Origin: Benincasa hispida
Taxonomy: Eukaryota > Streptophyta > Magnoliopsida > Cucurbitales > Cucurbitaceae
Assembly (NCBI RefSeq): GCF_009727055.1
Contig: NC_052355.1
Span: 5,512,927-5,576,926 of the forward strand
Length of the DNA: 64,000 bases
Direction of reading: 5' to 3'
Part shown: positions 10,668 to 22,377 of the stretch, one piece after another
Layout of the letters: each line of letters begins with the position of its first letter
Position numbering within the stretch: the stretch's first letter is position 1
Program-made: the position numbers and the translations under genes
The notes under the pieces: generated by a model
Told to the model about the DNA's origin: nothing
The model's input: the letters and a program-made list of their open reading frames with translations, nothing else
Databases searched by the model: none

Positions 10668-12470
10668 ATGAGTACTGGGACAGATCTAGAACTCAATATT
10701 GACCTAGAGATCGAGAGAACCTTCACCGTAGAGTATGCCAAAACCGAAATAGGCATAGACAAAACATGGCCAATAACAACAATCAAAATAACTAGGCAGG
10801 ACTAAACGATGGAATAGGTCAGTTGCACAAGACCATGTTTTTCTGGCTGCAGATTGTAATATCCCAATGCAGAACTATGTAGCACCTAACCTGTATGATT
10901 TTTCACCGAGAATTGCAAGACCTACTGTTGATGAGAACGCCAAGTTTGAAATTAAGCCTGTAATGTTATAGATGATCCAAAATGCCGGCCAATTCGGAGG
11001 TATGCAAAGCGAAGACCCATACGCACATCTCACCAATTTTTTCAAGATGTGCAATACATTCTCAATACTAGGCATAACTCTAGAAGGAATTCGACTCTAT
11101 TTATTTCCGAGACGAGGCCAAGAAGTAGGCCCATTTGCTAGAACCCAACGAGATCATTTCATGGGACCAACTAGTTGAGCGCTTTATGAAGAAATTCTTC
11201 CCTTCCACCGTTAATGCAAGAAGAAGGCGGGAAGCTTTAAACTTCGAACAAGCATACAATGAGACCCTAAGCACCGCATGGGTGAGGTTCTGACGTTTGG
11301 TTGAGAATCCCACATATCGGCATTCCTAATTGTGTCCTCATGGAAACCTTCTATAATGGATTAAATAGAGCAACGCAAGCTGTTGCAGATGCCTCGGCAG
11401 TAGGGATTTTATGGACAAAACTTACACTGAAGCCAAAGTGATATTAAACCGCATTTCACGAATCACAGACAATTGGCTTGACAATGTTATGGGGGCAAAA
11501 ACACAGAAAAGAGAAAGATGAAGGGAATATTATTCTAGTCGACACAGTGACCTCATTGGCCACACAAATGGCCACAGCCACCTCTCTTCTTCAAACTATG
11601 GCAATAATCCAAGGAGTGCTGAATCAAAATGTCGTGCAGGCCAATACACTAACACAAGTCGCTGCGATCAGCTGTGTCCAATGCGGTGATGCCCATTCAG
11701 TTTATGTCTGCTTAGCTGCCCAGCAATCCGTATTCTCCATTCATAACAACTCATTCAGTAGTACATATAACCCTGGCTGAAGAAACCACCCCAACTTTAG
11801 ATGAAGAGGTAACATAGATTAGGCAGGACAAAAGAATCTGGATCAGAACCACCAGGGACATAAAGGGAACCCTCCAGGATTCCATCAAGTGCCGCAGGGC
11901 CACCAACACCATAAAAACAGACATTCTTACAATTATAGCCAAACATCCAGCTCAAACACTTCAACTTCTCTAGAATCTCTATTGGAAGAGTATATTAAAA
12001 AAATGACGCATTAATTCAATCATTAGCTTCATCAATTAGAAGTTTGGAAGTGTAAGTAGGACATCTAATGAGCAAATTAAAAAGCAGATAGTCGAGAACC
12101 CTACCGAGCAATTCAGAGGTTTCGCGAGGAAATGGGAAGGAGCAATGTCAAGCTGTGACGTAGCAGAAAAAGGCTCACGTGTCAATAACCCACAAAGAAG
12201 CAAGACCAACAAACGAAGTAATTACCACTAAACACACATCAACTATTGCTAATTCTCCCATCAACATCGCAAAAGAAAACACCATTACGACCAACACACC
12301 CAACAACATTATCTCTCCAACGTCAGAACCACTTGTTGAAAAAGTATTAATGCAACACGTCTCCCAAAACATCGGTCCAACACCAACATCGCAAGCAACC
12401 AAGAATGCTGAAGAGTAGGCACCTGCTCAGGAAATGAGGCAGGATCCTCTGCCATTTCCTAGAAGGCTAA
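10668..12470 (+). pseudogene. Ty3-D gag, heavily broken
   Basis: Gag builds the virus-like particle of the element. From the ATG at 10668 the frame opens with an IEIERTF-like stretch and then shifts. Matches to Ty3-O and Ty3-I gag continue in pieces: NLYDFSP (about 10891), GQFGGMQSEDPYAHL (10988-11030), then frame changes near 11100, 11290 and 11480, a cysteine-rich CVQCGDAH segment (about 11670) and a YNPG segment (about 11770). A TAG at 10969-10971 stands where Ty3-O has CAG. About 1.8 kb of gag is recognisable, but no part can be translated as a unit. Confidence 0.8.
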
Positions 12471-13344
12471 AAAAAAAGATGACAACAAACAGTACAAACG
12501 ATTCTTGGACGTCCTAAAGCAACTTCACATCAATATACCTCTTGTAGAGGCACTTGAACAAATGGCCAGTTATTTAAAGTTTCTTAAAGATACTCTTGCA
12601 AACAAAAGGAAACTCGGGGAGTACGAAATAGTTGCATTAACGCATGAATACAGTGCGTTATTTTAAAACAATCTCCCCAAGAAACTGAAGGACCCTGGAA
12701 GCTTCACACTGCCTTACTCCATTGGGGGAAAAGAAGTTGGCAATGCGTTATGTGACCTAGGAGCTAGTATTAACCTAATGCCATTTTCCATTTTTAGAAA
12801 CTTGGGTATTGGTGAGGCAAGACCCACCACTATGACCATGTAACTAGTGGACAGGTCGATAATGCATCCCAAAGGGAAGATTGAAGATGTGCTCGTACAA
12901 GTTGATAAGTTCATATTTCCCGATGACTTCATTATCTTGGACTATGAAGCAGGCACAGATGTCCCTATCATCCTAGGTCGCCCATTTTGGGCTATAGGGG
13001 GTGCGTTAATCAATGTACAGAAAAGGAAATTGACAATTTGAGTCGACGATCAAAAAGTTAAATTCAACGTATTCAATGCATTGAAGTACCCCGACGATAT
13101 GGAGACCTGTCAGTACATGGATGATCTGAGAATTGAGCATTGGGATGAAATATAGAAGAAGCTTGAAGATGAGGAAGTTAAAAACAATGCAATCATGAGA
13201 GAAGTCCGTGCGTTGGTAAAAACAGATCTTGGTTTTGAGTCATTAAATATATTTGAACGTACCCTGCAAAAAATTAAGCCATCCTTAGAGGAGTCGCTTG
13301 AAGGAATGATATATCATGAATGGAAGAATACAGAATCAATAAGC
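12471..13344 (+). pseudogene. Ty3-D aspartic protease region, truncated before RT
   Basis: The retroviral-type protease would process Gag-Pol. The active site DLGAS is at 12754-12768, followed by INLMPFSIF. Downstream are DFIILDYEAGTDVPIILGRPF (12928-12990) and a linker resembling that of Ty3-O. In-frame stops interrupt at about 12841 (TAA) and 13039 (TGA). Homology ends near 13344, where a minus-strand copia LTR begins. RT, RNase H and integrase are absent. Confidence 0.85.
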
Positions 13345-15085
13345 ACTTAAACTAAATTTAATTTGAGTTTTAAGCATGTTCTTCATATGATATTCAGAAG
13401 AGGGTTTGAAACACATATTACCATTGAAGATTTCACCACTAATTCAGCTGAAAACACCAAGATAGAGCTTGAATCACCAAGAGGACTACCACCGAGATCT
13501 TCTCTACTATACTCGAGCTGGAATGTGTGGTGGAAATACTTGACAAGTTGAATTGATGAAGAACAAGAGCAGGGTTTTCAGGGTTATCAGCTCAGAAAAG
13601 TATATTTCAGTAATCTCGCTGGTCTTCATGCATGGAGCTTCAATATATAGGTCAAAACCATGCAAATGTATAGGATTGCATGTTGGGCAGCTCCAGCTTG
13701 AAGACTAGCAATTGAATTTGGTGATTCTCCAATAAATATGGTTAGTGGATTTTTCCCAAAAAATGGAAAAATCCACTAACTATGAATATTTTCAAAAAAC
13801 ATTATTATTTTCATTAGTTTTATACAATTAATTCAAAATAATTAATTAGATAAAACTAATTTTTAATTGATTTTTAATTAAACTTTTCAATTAAAAATAA
13901 TATTAATTTAATATCTGAATATTAAATTAATACAATATTTACAATAAATCAATTTTATATTTAAACCATAATTTAAATAATAATTTATTTTCTAATTTCA
14001 TTTAATTTCAATTAAAATAAACATTTATGATTGAATCATATACAATCAATCGAAAACCCTAAATTCATACATCAATACTCAATTTTTTATTCCAATTTAA
14101 TGGACCTACAGATCATGAGTTCCAACGATCTATAATTAATTCGTTAAAACTCTTTAATCGAATTAATTACTATTCATTAACTATTAAGACACACCACTAT
14201 AGATCGATAGTTGTACTCTCCTCACTATAAATATATTTTTGCCCATATAAACAATAATCAATAAGCCAATCCTTCACAGGTTGTTTGTATTTACAGCTAA
14301 ATCAAAATTACCGTTTTACCCCTGTAAATACATCTTGTTTCTTAAGTTCCCACTGACCCTCTAATGAGTAATTCAATTCAGAATACTACTTATGAATCAT
14401 GTCCTTTCTCTACCAAGAGAAGGCGGGGACTTGATTGTTCAAGACTGGGAATCAGCACTTAAGAGAACCTATCTGCGAACCCTAAGATGGGTAGGAGTGA
14501 ATTTCATCTTGTAGGGCTATGTCCCCAGCTATTGATTCGGTCTTATCCCCAAAAAGGAAGGCTTATTGAGTAGTGTTGTTAGACTACTCTCACCCTTCAT
14601 ATAAAAGGATAATCCCGAATAAACAGGAGTTCATAGCTAGCTTAGGATTAAGATCGAGTTATCCTAGGTTACTTAAAAATGAAATAGTTAGTTTTGACAG
14701 TAAATGGTCGTTACAAAGAAAAGTGACTATTTCGTGGTCCAGTCTATATGCAAACTCATTGCATAGCCCCCACTATGTCTTTACATGAATGATCTGTGGA
14801 TCACACCATTTGTATTAACTATACAAAATGGGTCGTATCCCATAGTGTTACCAGGATGAGATACCCAATTTCATCCATATACTTATTAGACCATTTAGGC
14901 TATATACTATTAACTTGATCATATTTATGTCACTACATAAAGTTAAAGTATTCATACTATAGCCATGGATATGTTTATTGGATTTTCATAATAGAGTGCA
15001 AAATCAACAACTTTATTGAATAAAATATTTTTATTGATAAATAAATTTTTTAACACAAATTACGAGTTCTAGGACATTCCCAACA
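13345..15085 (-). repeat. copia-E 3' LTR
   Basis: On the minus strand it starts TGTTGGGAATGTCCTAG at 15085, directly after a polypurine tract, so this end is firm. The other end lies somewhere near 13345-13400. It belongs to a different subfamily from copia-H. It keeps the shared landmarks ('gggtgagagt', 'cctctaatgagtaattca', 'aatatatttttgcccata') but lacks the CGATCG cluster. Its AT-rich part (13790-14090) is strongly A/T-homopolymeric. Confidence 0.8.
13741..13780. repeat. 14-bp perfect inverted repeat (hairpin) in copia-E LTR
   Basis: GTTAGTGGATTTTT (13741-13754) pairs exactly with AAAAATCCACTAAC (13767-13780) around a 12-base loop. It sits in the inner part of the LTR and could fold in LTR RNA or be a remnant of a foldback insertion. 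Its function is unknown. Confidence 0.9.
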
Positions 15086-15100
15086 ATCTCCCACTTGGAC
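15086..15100 (-). other. copia-E polypurine tract
   Basis: The minus strand reads GTCCAAGTGGGAGAT directly before the LTR TG. It is nearly the same tract as in copia-B and copia-G. Confidence 0.88.
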
Positions 15101-15212
15101 TAAAACTCCAGTGAGAATAAATATATATACTACAATGTAGAGAAACATAAAGGGAAAATACAATAAGCTAGGGCATCTTTAATACCATAGATATTCTCCC
15201 ACTTGCCCTAGA

Positions 15213-16720
15213 TTACGTTGCTTGGAGTCCTAGTTCAGATAGGTGGCCTTCAAACACTTTAGCCGAGAGGGCCTTCGTAAATGGATCAACAAGGTTGTCT
15301 TTAGAGGCTATCTTTGTGACGATCACGTCTCCTTGGTGTACTATCTCTCTGATGAGATGGTACTTTCTCTCAATATGTTTTCCACGTTTGTGACACCTTG
15401 GTTCTTTGAAGTTGGCAACAACACCACTATTGTCACAATACAATGTGATAGGTAGATGCATATCTAGAACTACTTCCAAGTTAGCCAAGAATTTGCATAG
15501 CCATACTGCTTCTTTAGCAACTTCACATGTGGCTACATATTCTGCTTCCATTGTGGAGTCAGCGATACAACTTTGCTTAATGCTTCTCCAAACTATAGCT
15601 CCTCCATTGAGAGTGAAAATTGATCCTGAAGTAGATTTCCTTGAATCCACATTAGTCTGAAAATCAGAATCAGTGTATCCGGTAAGGATCAAATCCTTAG
15701 GTCCATACACAAGCATATAGTCCCTCGTTCTCCTTAGATACTTAAGAATGTTTTGTACAGCAGTCTAATGACTGTGTCCTGGATTGGATTGGAACCTGCT
15801 GACGATTCCAACTGTAAAGCATATGTTAGGGCCTGTACATAACATCGCGTACATCAAACTCCCAACTACAGATGCGTATGGAATTCTTGTCATTTTCTAA
15901 ACATCTTGAGGTGTTTTAGGGCACTGTTCTTTTGACAAATGAATTCCATGTCTAAAAGGTAACATACCTCTTTTGGAATTTTACATATTATATTTTGACA
16001 ACATCTTGTTAATATAAGATGCCTGAGAAAGTGCTAGGGTTTTATTCTTTCGATTCCGAAAGATCTGTATTCCTAGAACGTATTGAGCATCACCCAAATC
16101 TTTCATTTGGAATTGTGTTGCTAACCATCTCTTTACGTCTGCAAGGAAGCTTGTTTCATTACCAATGAGCAAGATATCATCAACATAAAGAACTAAGAAT
16201 GCTACAATCTTGTTGACTTTCTCGTATACACAAGGTTCGTCAACATTCTGTTCAAAACCATAAGATTTGATCGCAGTATCAAATCTTATATTTCATTATC
16301 TTGAAACTTGTTTTAATCCATAAATGAATCGTTTAAGCTTACAGACTTTCTGCTCCTGTCCTTGTTTGATGAACCCTTATGGTTGAGACATAAAAATACT
16401 TTCATCAAGATGGCCGTTCAGAAAAGCTGTCTTGACATGCATTTACAATATTTCATAGTCATAATATGTGGCAATGGATATAAGTATTCTAATTGATTTT
16501 ATCATGGCAACAAGAGAAAAAGTTTCTTCATAATCAACCCCTTCTCTTTGGGTAAAACCTTTTACCAAGAGTCTGGCTTTATAGGTTTGCACCTTGCCAC
16601 TTTGGTCTCGTTTTCTTGTAGATCCATTTGCAACCTATAGGTTTAACCCCATGTGGTTGATCTACAAGTTCCCAGAAAGAGTTGAAGTACATAGACTCCA
16701 TTTCAACATCCATGGCTTTT
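15213..16720 (-). pseudogene. copia-E reverse transcriptase and RNase H
   Basis: The RNase H end is the best kept part: 167 open codons from 15716 to 15213 with GYTDSDFQTN, DSRKSTSG, ADSTMEAEYVA, LYCDNSG, KHIERKYHLIREIV and DPFTKAL. The RT core continues rightwards: LYVDDILLIGN (YVDD catalytic box) near 16190-16160 with a further 63 open codons (16172-15981), QMDVKTAFLNG-like text near 16440-16410, and IYGLKQ near 16330. Several in-frame stops occur between 15720 and 15980 and between 16200 and 16720. The order (minus strand) is RT then RNase H then PPT, as in intact copia pol. Confidence 0.88.
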
Positions 16721-16725
16721 ATCCA

Positions 16726-18016
16726 CTATTCCCTGTCAACATCTTCCATTGCCTTTTTAAAGGTTAATGGATCCTCTAATCCATCATCATGTATGATGTT
16801 TTGTGTTTCTGTTAATCCCATATAGCGTTCAGGTTGTTGAATAACCCTCGCACTACGTCGAGGCATACTCAATTCTTGAGATGGATGTGACGGGAAAACA
16901 ACAGTTGTTGATGGACCAACTTGATCAACAATTCTTGTTGATGTTTCTATAACATCTTTGGTCATTTCTTGCAATATAAGTTTACTGCGTGGTAGATGAT
17001 TTTTTATATGATCTTCTTCCAAGAATGTAGTGTTTGTTAATACAAATACTTTATCTTCTTGGGGATCATAGAAAAATCTTCCTTTTGTTTCTTTGGGGTA
17101 TTCTACAAAAAGGCATAATTTCAAACGTGTTTCCAGTTTCTTAAGTCTTTTGTACCAACACATGTGCTGGACAACCCCAGATACGGAAATGATGTAAACT
17201 TGTTTTGCATCCTTTCCATAATTTATACAGTGTTTATGAAACACTTTTTTGAAGAAAAAACGTTTAGAATATATACAACAGTTTGTATTGCAAACCCCCA
17301 AAAGGATTGAGGTAACTGAGTATAACTCATCATTGATCGGATCATGTCAAGTTTTGATTTCTCTTTTCTGCAACACCATTTTGTTGTGGTGTTCTAGGTG
17401 CTGTTAGCTGAGATTGAATTCCATGATCTACTAGATAGTTCTAGAATTGTAAATCCATATACTTATCACCTCGATCAAATCGAAGTGTTTTAATTCTTTT
17501 ACTTAACAATTTTTTTTTTGTCTCGGTCTTAAATTCTTTGCATTTTTCAAGATTTTCAGACTTGTGACTGATTAAGTAAATGTAGCCATATCTTGAGCAA
17601 TCATCAACAAAACTGACAAAATACAGATAGCCTCCTCGTGCTTTTACATTCATCGGACCACATAGGTCTGGATGTATTAGTTTGAGAGGCTCTTTGGCAC
17701 GAAGACCTTTTTCAGAAAAAGATCTTTTTGTCATTTTTCCCTCAAGACATGATTCATATGGAAGTAAAGATCTATCTTCTAATTGACTTAGATGATCGTT
17801 TTTTACCAATTTCTCAATCCTATTGAGATTAATGTGACCAAGTCTGAGGTGCCAAAGATAGGCGTCAGGAGAAATTTTCTGTTTTTTATTTTGAGTCTCA
17901 GCCATTTTAAATATCTCTACATTTAGAGTGGCTTTTGCTTCAGTTGGTTTTAATATGTACAAGTTATTTTCGAGTCTTGTAGAACAAATATAAACACCTC
18001 TTGAAAAAAAAAACAC
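16726..18016 (-). pseudogene. copia-E integrase with GAG-pre-integrase domain
   Basis: The N-terminal piece (18016-17441) holds the zinc-binding GAG-pre-integrase part (WHLRLGHINLNRIEKLV, then ESCLEGK) and the first two catalytic acidic sites of the integrase core: FVDDCSRYG and FDRGDKYMD. The second piece (17301-16726) covers the end of integrase (PKETKGRFFYDP, FLEEDHIKNHLPRSK) and the linker to RT (PRRSARVIQQPERY, EDPLTFKKAM). About 140 bp between them carries frameshifts where the third catalytic residue should be. The protein would insert cDNA into the host genome and is not functional here. Confidence 0.85.
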
Positions 18017-18395
18017 TTAATTAGTTTCAAAAGATATTCTGTACATATTTTCTAGCAAACAGGAAATGGAGATTAAGTTTTTTTTCATCTTAGGTACATA
18101 ATGCACATTCCTAAGTAAGATAAAAGATTCTCCACAAAATAGCTTGACATCCCACTACATGAGCTGAAATGACTTCACCCGTTCTCACCTTGTAAGTCAT
18201 TTCCTATTTAGAAAGTTCTCTCCAAGAACTAGTTTCTTTTAGAAAAGTGAAAACATGATTAACGACACTTGAATCTAATATCCAGGTTAGGTGAGTATTC
18301 TCCACTAGACATGTTTCAACTACTAGTAAATCTGATTTACCTTGTTTTTCTTTTTCCGCTTTCTTTTCAGCCAAATACTTTAGGCAGTTACGCTT
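18017..18395 (-). pseudogene. copia-E protease remnant
   Basis: Between gag and integrase the minus strand keeps scattered copia protease text. WILDS lies near 18285, and LVVETCLVEN lies upstream of it as in copia-H and copia-M. Many stops and shifts are present. A TAG stands at about 18400 where the zinc-knuckle tryptophan codon TGG is expected. Confidence 0.65.
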
Positions 18396-19220
18396 CTAGT
18401 GTCCATCCTCTCCACAATGGAAACACTTTCCTTTGGGAGTCTTGTTTTTGTTTTTGGTTTTCTTAGCAATGGTTTTCTTATTCCCTCTACCTTTTTTCTT
18501 CATTTGTACAAATTTGTCTTTAGAAGAAGAGCGAACAAACTTTTTATTATCAGTGGGTCTTGTTCCAGATGATGACCCCTTAAAAAACTTCTTAGGTTTA
18601 GAAATAACATTTACTTCTTTCTCCTTAAGTTTCATCATAGACTGATATGCCTGTAACTTGTTCAACAAGGTGGTCAAATTATAAGTAATTTTGTTCATAA
18701 TAGCATTGGTTTTGAATGGCAGATAACTCTCCAGGAGAGATTCCAATATCATACTTACTTGACTTGTTTCATCTATCATCGCTCCATGAGCCTTAACAAC
18801 ATTAAAATGGACCATCATATCGAGAACATGTTCTCTAACGTTAGTTCCATCTTTTATGCGAGTAATGTAGACATACTTAATGGTTTCATGTTGAACAGAG
18901 GATGACAGTTGCTCGAACATCTCCTGAAGCAACGCCATTATCTCACAGATGGTGGGCATTACCTCGTGTTTCTTATTAAGTACATCAGATATACTTGCTA
19001 AGATGTAGGCCCGAGCTTTCTCATTAGCCCTTACCCACCGATCATAGATGCCCCAAACATTTCGGTTCACTGTTGTACTGGGAATCGGAGGACATTCCTC
19101 TGTCAATACAAACCTCAAATCATCCATAACTAATATTGTATTGATGTTGGATTTCCAGTTTGAATATCTTTCATCGTTAAATTTATCGGAAGCTAGTAGT
19201 TGTATGATTGAATTCGACAT
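18396..19220 (-). pseudogene. copia-E gag, N-terminal 274 codons open
   Basis: This is the longest clean copia gag in the window. It starts MSNSIIQLLASDKFNDERY, a typical plant copia gag start. It continues through the gag core (residues about 20-190), then a basic stretch rich in KKK/RG, and the zinc knuckle CFHCGEDGH at the end. The next codon is TAG where Trp is usual, so the last Cys of the CX2CX4HX4C knuckle falls after the stop. The remaining codons can be followed for a short way. Gag would coat the element RNA and form particles. Confidence 0.88.
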
Positions 19221-20639
19221 TGCTGAAATAATCTAAACAAATTCTATTAAACTTTATGCATCTAAGTCCAATTTTAGTAAAATAATAAAGTACCCAATAA
19301 ATCTTTATTTATTACCAACGATATTTTAGTGATTTAAAACAGTTGCTATCGAGGGGCAGTCAACAATTCCTTTACTGAAGCAAGACAAATTCTTGACCAA
19401 ATACTATATCAGAATAACTCTTTACTCCTATAGATCTTTTGGTTATCGTTTCTAGTCAAGATCTTTACTAACAATTAGTAATTCTTGTAAGTGTGACCCG
19501 CCATTTTCAGATATTATAGAACGGTATGAATATGCCCCCGAAATGGAAGACAATACCCAACACAGAACTATAAGACCTATTCATTATTGAAACTTGGGTT
19601 GTTCCGAATCCTATGTTACAACCCTCCGTGGGGATCGCCGTGGTTAATGACTAGCTAGTGCCGCCTAAAAATGACAGCAAGTGCAACATAGGAATCTTAC
19701 GGTTCAAACTAATAGAGGAGACCATAGGACAATGTTGACGCATTTCCTTCACCCACTTACTATGAACTACTTCCCCATTCACCTTGTTATTGACCCATAT
19801 AAACACTTTCTGAATAGAGTGGTCGCGGTAAAAGCGACACGAAGCGGAGCAGGATCTCACGGTATGAACTCTTGAGGACATGAGAGTTAATAACTATATA
19901 TCGAATATTTTGTTAATCTCCCACTAAAGTGTTCTAAATATTTGGGTATTCATTTACTTAGGTTAAAACGAGTAACTTTTAAACAACCTAAGTCTATGTT
20001 ATTTTTATCCAAGTATAACATTTATATTTGGATATAACCCTATGATGTCTAAGCATGTAAACTAGTTTTAAACCTCACATCGCTCACGCAAGCTTATAAA
20101 ATCAATTAACAATGCTCATTCTTTCGATCATAATCCCTAGGTAGAAGGTGTTACGTAAACCGTCAACTTAAGTACCCCTAGCCTTAGACAGGTTTATGAA
20201 CCGATTTGAATTTGTAATCAAATTTTATAAGGTAACAATCTATTTTAATGGTTAAAGCTAGTTGTTAACCTAAGTGAGCATGTTGTATCTCTTTGTTATG
20301 GATTTTAATGTCTAATTCAATTTTATAACAACTTACAAAAATTAGACATGCTAAACATCCACAACATTCATCAAAGACATTTTAGTACAACATTTATATT
20401 AAAAAAAAAAACCTATACATGCATACTATATATTATAACAATTTATAACATACTTTCAATGCATGTAACATGCTTCTTACGGTGGGATTTTAAACCTACA
20501 TGGTAACCTGTATGCATATACAAGATTTATTTAATTATTACCTACATCACATGCATAAACAATTAAACACATACTTATATGGTTTTCAGTTTCGGCATTT
20601 TTTAAGTAAACAAAAGCCTATGTATTACAAAAAATAGTT
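19221..20639 (-). mobile_element. copia-E untranslated leader
   Basis: Read on the minus strand, the blocks follow those of the copia-M leader: 'tttaaaatcccaccgtaag' near 20490, the 'cttaagttgacggtttac' region near 20165, and shared long A/T-rich text. A gag-proximal part with 'gtgtgacccgcc' lies near 19490. No coding frame is recognisable. It supplies about 1.4 kb between gag and the repeat-rich segment. Confidence 0.7.
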
Positions 20640-21236
20640 GACAGCTCCAAACTGCTTCTAGACCGCTTCAAACCGCTCCAAACCGAACCCAAACAGCTTG
20701 AACCGAACTAGAATAGCCTGAATTGGACCAGCAAAAAAACCTTTTAAGGCCGAACCAGATAAGACCAGAATCAAACCAGTCGAACTAGCTGCTCTCGCTA
20801 GTTTTGGTATCGCTCGATTCAACTCTTGCTCAAACTTGATCTCTCGTTCCATGCTTTAAAATCGCGCTTGAACTTGATTCAAAATCTCGCTCAACTTGAT
20901 CTTTCTCTCGAAATTCCAATACAATCTCGTTCGAACTGGAAATCTCACTCAAACTTGATTCAAAATCTCGTTTGAACTTGAAATTTTGCTTGAAAGTTCC
21001 ATCAGAATCTCGCTTGGAACGAAATCTTGCTTGGACTTACATCAATATCTCCCTCTCACTGGTAAGGAACATCTTGCTCTCGCTGGAAAGGGAAATCTCG
21101 CTTGAACTTCAACAACGAGATTTAAGCAGAAGTTGATGAACTGGAATCTGCAACTTGACCTTCTTCACTTCTTGCTTCAACTACATCCTAATTTCAACTT
21201 CTAATGACTCCATATGAATTACAAACTTTCCTCTCT
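20640..21236 (-). repeat. AGCGAGAT-type degenerate tandem repeats, probably copia-E leader
   Basis: The stretch is made of imperfect copies of 'aatctcgctcaaacttgatt' and of 'aaaccgctccaaaccgaac'. It sits where the copia-H, copia-M and copia-A leaders carry the CGATCG cluster, so it may be that leader's own repeat module. The copia-E 5' LTR and PBS that should follow are not found. Confidence 0.6.
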
Positions 21237-21506
21237 TGCTCTAGAAATTAGATAGACTCCTTTCCTAGATTGCATTTACCCCTTTTATTTCAATTTCGCA
21301 CATATTATCTCTTCCACACTAAAACCCCCATTTATCGCTCTAGTTAAAAATTCAACTAAACGAAACAAATCACGCTTCTCTATGGATCGACTCAGACTTA
21401 CCACTGTTGCTACGTTTTAGTAGTAATAGGAGTAATTCGATATTTATAAATTTTCTTTTGTTTCAGTTTGGAGTCGAATTAACGACGTCGATTCTCCATG
21501 CGGACA
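21237..21506 (+). repeat. possible Ty3-F 5' LTR end
   Basis: The text 'ctctatggatcgactcagacttacc' near 21380 resembles the 3' end of many plant Ty3 LTRs ('...gatcgacctcggactcacc...'). It is followed by the PBS. No matching block is seen in the 3' LTR at 23921-24930, so the two LTRs overlap little or this reading is wrong. Confidence 0.4.
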
Positions 21507-21510
21507 AAAG

Positions 21511-21526
21511 TGGCGCCATTGTTGGG
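21511..21526 (+). other. Ty3-F primer-binding site, degenerate
   Basis: It reads TGGCGCCATTGTTGGG, similar to the tRNA-Asp PBS TGGCGCCGTTGCCGGG with three transitions. Confidence 0.7.
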
Positions 21527-21615
21527 CAAGCCATTGACGTTTCGTTAGTTAAATTTCTAGTTAGAGTATTCTTTTGTTTTTGATTTGTTTTCCTTTATGT
21601 GTCAGTATTTTAAGC

Positions 21616-22377
21616 ATGGACAAATATCATCAATAAGGATGGGAGCAATCCAGTGGAGCATCTCGGCTTATTGATGAGGTTCGTGACCTTTGAGGTCAAC
21701 TTGCTAAATTAACTTCTTTAGTTAGTCAGTTGGTTATAGGTAACTCACAGCAGGTGCAAGCATGTAGGTCTGATCACCTTGAGCAAGCATGCCCAAATTT
21801 GCAGTGGAGCCCTATACCACGAGACTACTCCATGAAATAGTATCTTAGTTATATGGATGGCGATTTCCAAGGGCCCACATGGGAGGAGTCTTATGGCTAT
21901 GGAGACCTAGGATGGGACCAGTTCCACTATGATTCATCCCCTGCCACATCCGACATGACGATGCATGCTCACACTGTCAATTCAAGTATGTCATTAGAAG
22001 ACGTGATTAGACAACTTACTATTAACAATATTGTTTTTCAGCAGAAGATGCGTGACCTCTAGGAGAGCTTTAGTCTTCAGACTGAGGTTGGAACTAATCT
22101 TCAGAGTTTGAGAGACTTAGTCACTCAATCTTTTGATTTAGTTGAGAGAGGATGTGAACCCCTGCTACACACATCTTTTGACATCATCGGGGCATGCGAC
22201 GATGAGGTAACCTATGTCAGCATCGAGGATGAGTTGGAGCATAGCATGCCAAGGCTAGAACCAGTTTGTGAGGACTATGATGAACCTGAGCCTAAACCCG
22301 TCAATTTCCAAGTGATGGAGTTAGAGGTTGAAAAACCTCGCCCTGTTTTTCCATCTGGTATATCGTATATTTTTTAG
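21616..22377 (+). pseudogene. Ty3-F short gag-like frame with four nonsense codons
   Basis: One frame runs from ATG 21616 to the stop ending at 22377 (about 253 codons), interrupted by TAA (21634), TGA (about 21688), TAG (about 21838) and TAG (22060). Each could have come from CAA, CGA or CAG by one C-to-T change. The part around 21988-22130 (SLEDVIRQLTINNIVFQQKM, then LRDLVTQSF) resembles the coiled-coil gag tail of Athila-like elements. The rest is acidic and unknown. No protease, RT or integrase follows, so a non-autonomous element is likely. Confidence 0.55.
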
